NCBI GenBank assembly: GCA_036660495.1
Contig: JAVXAN010000028.1
Span: 1 to 10,956, forward strand
Direction of reading: 5' to 3'
DNA length: 10,956 nt
From: JAVXAN01 sp036660495
GTDB taxonomy: Bacteria; Bacillota_I; Bacilli_A; RF39; UBA660
Both the position numbers and the translations under genes were made by a program. Each line of letters opens with the position of its first letter. Within the stretch, counting starts at the first letter, position 1. The notes under the pieces are model-generated. The model was given only the letters and a program-made list of their open reading frames with translations. It was not told where the DNA came from and did not search any database. This document shows, one piece after another, positions 6,005 through 10,956 of this stretch.

Positions 6005-6035
6005 ATTATCACCTAATAAAGGTTATGTCTTTTTT
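5993..6035 (-). promoter_or_regulatory. Terminator-like hairpin enclosing the DUF368 ribosome site and start codon
   Basis: On the minus strand AAAAAAGACATA (6035-6024) pairs over 12 bases with TATGTCTTTTTT (6005-5994), which contains the ATG. Inside, ACCT (6023-6020) pairs with AGGT (6014-6011) of the ribosome binding site across a 5-base loop. The distal arm runs into a T tract that encodes the Phe-Phe at codons 3-4. It could end transcription from the DUF3048 gene, hide the start of DUF368, or both. Confidence 0.6.
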
Positions 6036-6041
6036 ATGGTT

Positions 6042-7127
6042 TTATTCAATTGTTAAAGTTTGAATATCAGGTTCAATTTCAATAAACGTATTACCATCAT
6101 TTACAACAAGTTCTTTACCAGTAGAAGCTACTTTATAAATTGTTTTAGATCCTCTACCAGTTTTTTCCCAAGTTATTGCTATTGCATATCCCTCAGAAAT
6201 ATAATATCCATCTCCACTACCAATATTGTTTAGTCCTTGTCTATCTTTACCAGAACCATCATTTAAAGGATAGTTGTGTAACTTATACGTAATTATGTTT
6301 TTTGTCATATACTGAGCTTTAGTTACGTAATCAGTATGTGGTTTATCATTTTGAAACCTTTGATACATTTTTGTCTCTGGATTATAACTGTAACTCGTTA
6401 AATGACTCTTTGAATAAGGGATTCTTACAGTATTTGCTACAATAGCATCACCTGCTGCTGATAAATCTAAACTCTTTACTTGATATGTTAATAGAGGCTT
6501 TTCATCACTAGTTATTCTATATCCCTTTTTGATTGCAACATCCCTTAGATTTTGTATTGAAGTATAGGCCCTATGTTCGGTTGCTATTCTAAGAGTCCTA
6601 TCCCAAATAAAAGCCTTGCTATTATCTGCATTAATAGCATTAACATTTAGTTTATTTATATCATTTTGGGCTTGAGGACTCCATCCAATATGGGCATATA
6701 TTGCATCATTTTCTAAGGCATAATCCAAAAAATAATGTCTTGAACTTCTAACTGAAGCAATTCTTGCGGTTTCTTGGTCTTTAAAAACTGCCATCATTCT
6801 AGTTATACCACCTTCAACAACCATTTCATACACAAGGTATGCATCCTGAATTCCTGCTTGGTAACCCCATACCGCTGTGTTATTATTAATCATAACTGCA
6901 TAAGGCCTACTATCTGAATTAAGATCAATAATTTTTATCGGATCTTCTTTTTTTGTTGTTTTCTTAGTTGTTTTATTAAATGTTTTTTTATCATTACTAG
7001 TTGGTCCAAAAATCAAATATCCTACTAATGTTAATATTATTACTCCTAGTAATGCAAAAATAAATACTTGAGTTTTCTTTCCCAATATAATAGTTCTTTT
7101 TTTAAATTTTAATTTAATTGGTTTCAT
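6042..7127 (-). CDS. DUF3048 (YerB family) membrane-anchored protein
   Basis: The 361-residue product has a lysine/arginine-rich N-terminus, one TM segment (about 20-41) and a Lys/Thr-rich linker (45-62), then an extracellular domain of the DUF3048 type. Recognisable family elements are RPYAVMINN (74-82), the QAGIQDAYLVYEMVVEGGITRMMAVF region (90-115), ASVRSSRHYFLDYA (124-137) and a C-terminal subdomain with the GDGYYISEGYAIAITWEK area (305-322). B. subtilis YerB is a lipoprotein; here no lipobox Cys is present, so the anchor is a plain TM helix. The function of the family is not established. The ATG has an AGGGAGAG site, and a near-consensus promoter lies at 7157-7185. Wall-related neighbours suggest an envelope role (inference). 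Confidence 0.9.
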   Translation of the reverse strand: MKPIKLKFKKRTIILGKKTQVFIFALLGVIILTLVGYLIFGPTSNDKKTFNKTTKKTTKKEDPIKIIDLNSDSRPYAVMINNNTAVWGYQAGIQDAYLVYEMVVEGGITRMMAVFKDQETARIASVRSSRHYFLDYALENDAIYAHIGWSPQAQNDINKLNVNAINADNSKAFIWDRTLRIATEHRAYTSIQNLRDVAIKKGYRITSDEKPLLTYQVKSLDLSAAGDAIVANTVRIPYSKSHLTSYSYNPETKMYQRFQNDKPHTDYVTKAQYMTKNIITYKLHNYPLNDGSGKDRQGLNNIGSGDGYYISEGYAIAITWEKTGRGSKTIYKVASTGKELVVNDGNTFIEIEPDIQTLTIE

Positions 7128-7156
7128 ACTATCTCTCCCTACTTTATAATATATTA

Positions 7157-7185
7157 ATTATACTATTATTATAATTATATGACAA
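7157..7185 (-). promoter_or_regulatory. Promoter of the DUF3048/DUF368 unit
   Basis: TTGTCA (7185-7180), exactly 17 bases, then a perfect TATAAT (7162-7157). It sits in the 87-base gap ahead of the DUF3048 gene, about 30 bases before its ATG. Confidence 0.85.
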
Positions 7186-7214
7186 GAATAAAAAAGAAAG
7201 ATGTTAACATTTAT

Positions 7215-8429
7215 TTAAATACCTCTTTTATTAAAATACTTAAAATAATGAATAATCCTTCTTAAATAATACAGTTGCATGTTTATATTACGTTTTATGC
7301 TTTTATCATTTTTATAAAAAAGGGTATATGAGTACTTTTTTTCTTTAATTAATAGTCTTACCTTTGGATAAACATCTTTATTAACATATTTTTTTAAAAT
7401 AATTTTTGGTACTGCTAACCATAACCATTCCTTCTTATTATATACCGTATTCTTTTTTTTATTTTCTACATAGTCTTCAACTAAACACTTAGCTAAATTA
7501 CACCCACAGGCCGTAGAAAAATAACTACTTCGTCCTTGTCTTATGTTTATTTCAAACAATTTATATTTGCCATCTCTTTGATCATACTTCATATCAAAGT
7601 TTGAAAATCCTGTATACTTAATTGCTTCAAGAAAAGCTTTCATTTTATCATAAATATCTTTATTATATGAAGAAATAATAGCATTATAGTTACCTATCCC
7701 ATAAGGGGTATAATCTTCCAAGACACAATTTCCTAAGCACATCATTTTAACCAAACCATCTTTATTTGAATAACTATTTAATACCCACATAGTAGAATCA
7801 TCACCTGGAATAAAATCTTGAATGATAAGATTCCCTCTGTATGTGCTACTATATACCGCATTAATTATTTTGTTTAGTTCTTCTTTTGATTCAGCTTTAT
7901 AACCTTTTTTCTTACCAATAAAAGAACTATTTAAATAAGAAATACTATCTGATGCTTTTACAGCTACAGGAAAATCAAACGAAATATTAATATTATCTTT
8001 ATTTTCATAAGTACAAACATACGTATCTGGAAAATCCAAATTATATTTCTTACAAGTTTCATAAAAAGCTTCTTTTTCTTCTAACTTTTTTCTTAAACCT
8101 TCATTAATATACGGAATAATAAAATACTTTGAAAGAACTTCTTTATTATTAATAACTAAAGACGTATAGCCATCACCACATGATATCAAAAACAAAAACT
8201 CATAATCTTTTTTATAAATTCTTCCGATTTCCAACATTTTTTTTAAAAATACATCATTATTTTCAAATCCGGGCGTCATCGTAACGTCAACAATTTTACT
8301 ATTTCTTGTTTCAATTAAATTACCCTTACCAAAAGCTTTTGATTTTACCCCATATGCCTCATGAAATGACTTCGCCATTCCATAAACATTTGCATCACTA
8401 CCAAGTAATATTGGTAAAAATTTTTTCAC
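7215..8429 (-). CDS. D-aspartate ligase (ATP-grasp), peptidoglycan cross-bridge
   Basis: The 404-residue product closely resembles the Enterococcus faecium D-aspartate ligase Asl(fm). Those enzymes use ATP to attach D-Asp through its beta-carboxyl to the epsilon-amine of L-Lys in the UDP-MurNAc-pentapeptide. Shared landmarks: PILLGSDANVYGMAKSFHEA (6-25), ISCGDGY (82-88), PVAVKASDS (154-162) for nucleotide binding, QDFIPGDDSTMWVLN (204-218), MMCLGNCVLEDYTP (229-242), and the metal/ATP end FSNFDMKYDQRDG...FEINIRQGRSS (275-302). Length fits. The start is GTG with an AGGTGAT site. It lies 33 bases behind the flavoprotein gene, with no promoter between, so they are probably one transcript. The sequence resemblance is clear; the exact D-amino acid used is not provable here. 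No aspartate racemase is in the window. Confidence 0.82.
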   Translation of the reverse strand: MKKFLPILLGSDANVYGMAKSFHEAYGVKSKAFGKGNLIETRNSKIVDVTMTPGFENNDVFLKKMLEIGRIYKKDYEFLFLISCGDGYTSLVINNKEVLSKYFIIPYINEGLRKKLEEKEAFYETCKKYNLDFPDTYVCTYENKDNINISFDFPVAVKASDSISYLNSSFIGKKKGYKAESKEELNKIINAVYSSTYRGNLIIQDFIPGDDSTMWVLNSYSNKDGLVKMMCLGNCVLEDYTPYGIGNYNAIISSYNKDIYDKMKAFLEAIKYTGFSNFDMKYDQRDGKYKLFEINIRQGRSSYFSTACGCNLAKCLVEDYVENKKKNTVYNKKEWLWLAVPKIILKKYVNKDVYPKVRLLIKEKKYSYTLFYKNDKSIKRNINMQLYYLRRIIHYFKYFNKRGI

Positions 8430-8462
8430 TTAAATCACCTACTTTTTTTATTATAACATAAA

Positions 8463-9656
8463 CTAGAATTCTTTAGAAACGTATTTAGAAACAATCATAG
8501 CCGTTGTAAAGGCAAAGTTAAGATTATATCCGCCACACGCCCCATCAACATCTAATAATTCACCAATTACAAACAAATTATCAACTATTTTCGATTCTAA
8601 ATTATCGGTAAATTCATCGATACAGACTCCTCCACTAGTTACCTGAGCCGAGTCAAAATTTAAAGTATCAATTATTTGAAATTTCAACCCATGAACCTTG
8701 TTTATAAGTGAATTTGTTTTTTCTTCATCAAGTTGTTTAATAATTATTTGTGATAAATTATTTTCTTTTGTAATTAATTTAGCAAGTTTATTATTAATTA
8801 TTCCTGTCAAAAAATTATAAACAGTTTCTTCTGGAAACTTTTTTAAGTATTTTTTTAAACTACTAGCATCATATTCTGGCATAATATCAATATTTATAAA
8901 AACCATTTTACCATCATTCAAATATTTCTTAACATCTCTAGAAATATTAAATACACATATACCCGATATATTATCCTTATTAAACTGAATCTGTCCAGTT
9001 TCCGCCTTAATAACATTATCATTTATTATTAAGCTAACGTTTCCATCAAACCTTACACCAGAAACAAAAGCAAGATTTCTATTATTGGTTTTTAAAGCTA
9101 CTAAAGATGGATATAAACAAGTTATTTTATGTCCAAAACTCTTCAACAAATTATATCCATCTCCGGTTGAACCAGTTTTAGGATACGATTTTCCTCCAGT
9201 TGCAACAATAATTTTTTTAGCTTTTATTTCATTATTTATTATAAATATATCATCTTTTTTTATAATTCTTTTGACAATAAAGTTATTAATTATTTCAACA
9301 TTTGCTTTTACGCTTTTTTCAAGAACTTCTACAACCGTAGAAGCTTGCATTGAATATGGATATAACTTATCACCAATATGCTTAGTAATTAAGCCTATTT
9401 CTTTGAAAAAATCAAGATATGAACTACTTATTAATTCTTTTTCAAACCTTTTTAAACTACTATTACTAGAATAATTATTAAGTAATACGTTAGCATTTCC
9501 TAAATTACACCTACCGTTTCCAGTAATCAAAACTTTCTTTCCTATTTTATCGTTTTTTTCTAATAAACATACTTTTAAAGACGAATTATTCTTAATAATA
9601 TTTGATGCACATAAAAGTCCTGATGCTCCTGCTCCTATTATTACTATATCATACAT
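8463..9656 (-). CDS. HI0933/BaiN-type NAD(P)/FAD-dependent flavoprotein
   Basis: The 397-residue product begins with a dinucleotide-binding fold: IVIIGAGASGLLCA (4-17) with GxGxxG, and a ribose-binding acid at LLEK (31-34). The family signature IGKKVLITGNGRCNLGN (38-54) follows. Further landmarks are IVATGGKSYPKTGSTGDGY (150-168), the SAQVTSGGVCIDE element (336-348) and the C-terminal FVIGELLDVDGACGGYNLNFAF (362-383) that closes the FAD site. Members include YhiN/HI0933, of unclear substrate, and clostridial BaiN, implicated in bile-acid double-bond reduction; family membership alone does not support a bile-acid role here. Length is normal. The ATG has an AGAGGTGAT site and its own promoter. 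Confidence 0.92.
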   Translation of the reverse strand: MYDIVIIGAGASGLLCASNIIKNNSSLKVCLLEKNDKIGKKVLITGNGRCNLGNANVLLNNYSSNSSLKRFEKELISSSYLDFFKEIGLITKHIGDKLYPYSMQASTVVEVLEKSVKANVEIINNFIVKRIIKKDDIFIINNEIKAKKIIVATGGKSYPKTGSTGDGYNLLKSFGHKITCLYPSLVALKTNNRNLAFVSGVRFDGNVSLIINDNVIKAETGQIQFNKDNISGICVFNISRDVKKYLNDGKMVFINIDIMPEYDASSLKKYLKKFPEETVYNFLTGIINNKLAKLITKENNLSQIIIKQLDEEKTNSLINKVHGLKFQIIDTLNFDSAQVTSGGVCIDEFTDNLESKIVDNLFVIGELLDVDGACGGYNLNFAFTTAMIVSKYVSKEF

Positions 9657-9677
9657 AAATTAATCACCTCTTTTATA

Positions 9678-9706
9678 AATATACCATTATAATAACTTTT
9701 TAACAA
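9678..9706 (-). promoter_or_regulatory. Promoter of the flavoprotein/D-Asp ligase unit
   Basis: TTGTTA (9706-9701), 17 bases, then TATATT (9683-9678) with an upstream TG (extended -10). It lies directly behind the gatB terminator and 22 bases before the flavoprotein ATG. Confidence 0.7.
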
Positions 9707-9707
9707 T

Positions 9708-9737
9708 TAAAAAAACCTTCTATTTACTTTAGAAGAT
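9708..9737 (-). terminator. Terminator of gatB
   Basis: A 6-bp stem CTTCTA/TAGAAG with a 7-base loop, followed on the minus strand by GG and seven T. It begins about 25 bases past the gatB stop. Confidence 0.75.
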
Positions 9738-9760
9738 TCTTTAATTTAACTATTTAAATT

Positions 9761-10956
9761 TTATTTATTATATTTTAATAATTCTTCTTTTAACATTTCC
9801 ATCGTTTTTGATGGATTTGCTTTACCATGAGACTTTTTCATAACTTGCCCAACAAAGAAATCTACCATTCTTCCTTTTTCTGGGGTATATTCTTTTACTT
9901 GAGACTCATTTTCTTTTAAAACCTCAATAATAATGTCCATAATTGCTGAATCATCCGTTATTTGCACCATTTTTTCTTCTTTAACAATTACGTTTGGTTC
10001 TTTTCCTGTTTCAATCATTTTTGTAAAAACTTCTTTGGCTTGTTTAGAAGAAATTGTTTTATTATCTATCAAATCAATTAACGCTTTTATCATACTAGGT
10101 TTTATTAAAACTTCGTTAAGTGTTATTTCTTTTGTGTTTAAATAGCTTAAAAGCATCCCATTTATCCAGTTACATGCTGATTTAGGATCACAACCTAATT
10201 TAACACATTCATTAAAAAAGTCTGATATTTCCTTTGTTTTAGCTAAAATAACTGAATCATACTTAGAAAGTTCATATTCTTGTATATACTTTGTAACTCT
10301 CTCTAATTGAAGCATTGGAATTTCTTTTTTTATTTCTCCTAAAAAGTCACTAGTTACAATAGTAGGTACAATATTTGGTTCAATAAAATATTTATAATCA
10401 ACTGCATCTACCTTAGTACGCATTCTAATAGTTGTTAAAGAAGAATCATCAAACCTTCTTGTTTCTTGAATGATTTGTTCTCCCTTTTCAAGTAGTTCAG
10501 TTTGTCTTTCAATCTCATAATCAATTGCCAATCCTACATTATAAAAAGAGTTAATGTTTTTTATTTCTACTTTTTCTCCTAACTTTTGAGTGTCACTAAT
10601 TGAAACATTTACATCACACCTCATTTGTCCTTTATCACTTCTAGCTTCAGATACACCACAATAAAGAATTAATGACCTAAGCGTTTCAAGAAAAACTAAA
10701 GCTTCTTCTTTAGAATGCATACAAGGCTCAGTTACCGTTTCTATTAAAGGGATTCCTGACCTGTTATAGTTAAGAAGCGAGTATGAATCATAATGATCCA
10801 AACTAGCCGTATCTTCTTCTAAGTGAATATCATGGATTAAAACTTTTTTTAATTCATCATTAACGTCTATTTCTAAATAACCATCTATTCCAACTGGTTT
10901 AGTTATTTGTGTTATTTGATATCCTTTAGGTAAATCTGGATAATAATAGTTTTTAC
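9761..10956 (-). CDS. gatB: Asp-tRNA(Asn)/Glu-tRNA(Gln) amidotransferase subunit B (5' end missing)
   Basis: The frame is open from the window edge, so the visible 398 codons lack roughly the first 75-80 residues of this usually 470-480-residue protein. An internal ATG at 10801 is not the start. GatB binds the misacylated Glu-tRNA(Gln) or Asp-tRNA(Asn) and, with GatA and GatC, converts it to the amide form. Family landmarks: KNYYYPDLPKGYQIT at the visible start, IHLEED and NYNRSGIPLIETVTEP (around the window-proximal end), GQMRCDVNVSI, EIKNINSF, RRFDD, the YFIEPNIVP segment, and a full C-terminal GatB/Yqey domain ending GQVMKKSHGKANPS. gatC and gatA normally lie upstream and are outside the window. 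Confidence 0.96.
   Translation of the reverse strand, partial: KNYYYPDLPKGYQITQITKPVGIDGYLEIDVNDELKKVLIHDIHLEEDTASLDHYDSYSLLNYNRSGIPLIETVTEPCMHSKEEALVFLETLRSLILYCGVSEARSDKGQMRCDVNVSISDTQKLGEKVEIKNINSFYNVGLAIDYEIERQTELLEKGEQIIQETRRFDDSSLTTIRMRTKVDAVDYKYFIEPNIVPTIVTSDFLGEIKKEIPMLQLERVTKYIQEYELSKYDSVILAKTKEISDFFNECVKLGCDPKSACNWINGMLLSYLNTKEITLNEVLIKPSMIKALIDLIDNKTISSKQAKEVFTKMIETGKEPNVIVKEEKMVQITDDSAIMDIIIEVLKENESQVKEYTPEKGRMVDFFVGQVMKKSHGKANPSKTMEMLKEELLKYNK

Noticed and set aside
7201..7210. 10-bp palindrome ATGTTAACAT behind the D-Asp ligase gene as a terminator
   Set aside because: A perfect palindrome this short has no usable loop and the following tract is broken by C; not convincing as a terminator.
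9085..9474. Plus-strand 129-codon ORF opposite the flavoprotein gene
   Set aside because: It is a shadow of a gene with clear family motifs on the minus strand; no ribosome site or recognisable domain.

Overview
The window is very AT-rich and reads like a low-GC member of the Bacillota (class Bacilli or a Mollicutes-like gut lineage). That is inference, from base composition, AGGAGG-type ribosome binding sites, sigma-A-type promoters and the gene families present. The genetic code is the standard bacterial one: every long gene reads through with TGG as Trp and no in-frame TGA, and their stops are TAA or TAG. A D-aspartate ligase and a DUF368 (PopT-type) polyprenyl-phosphate carrier point to a walled cell, not a wall-less mycoplasma. 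All intact genes and all four tRNAs lie on the minus strand, so transcription runs from position 10956 towards 1.

Right part (10956 to 5177). The window opens inside gatB (5' end missing), which ends at a terminator. A separate unit follows from a good promoter: a HI0933/BaiN-type flavoprotein, then 33 bases on a D-aspartate ligase. Next, from its own near-consensus promoter, come a membrane-anchored DUF3048 (YerB family) protein and a DUF368 membrane protein. The start of the DUF368 gene lies inside a terminator-like hairpin that also covers its ribosome binding site. D-Asp ligase and DUF368 both belong to wall-precursor biology, and the YerB-like protein sits between them.

Middle (5105 to 3350). 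Two tRNA pairs, Asp-Phe and Arg-Pro, each have a strong promoter and a terminator. Between them (3559-4945) is a 1.4-kb patch of gene decay: a plus-strand relic of an XRE-type helix-turn-helix regulator with two nonsense codons; a minus-strand zinc-ribbon/one-TM gene that has lost its start codon and is frameshifted; one small intact ORF of unknown function; and a cluster of inverted repeats.

Left part (3209 to 92). Three consecutive genes encode a secreted/membrane Tim44-like protein with a C-terminal zinc ribbon, a YdjI-type SPFH protein with a Q/P-rich repeat and a C-terminal zinc ribbon, and a five-TM Yip1-like protein with an N-terminal zinc ribbon. This resembles the SPFH part of the Bacillus subtilis ydjFGHI (phage-shock-like) envelope-stress locus, but no PspA is in the window. 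It is the most system-like part of the region and ends at a strong terminator.
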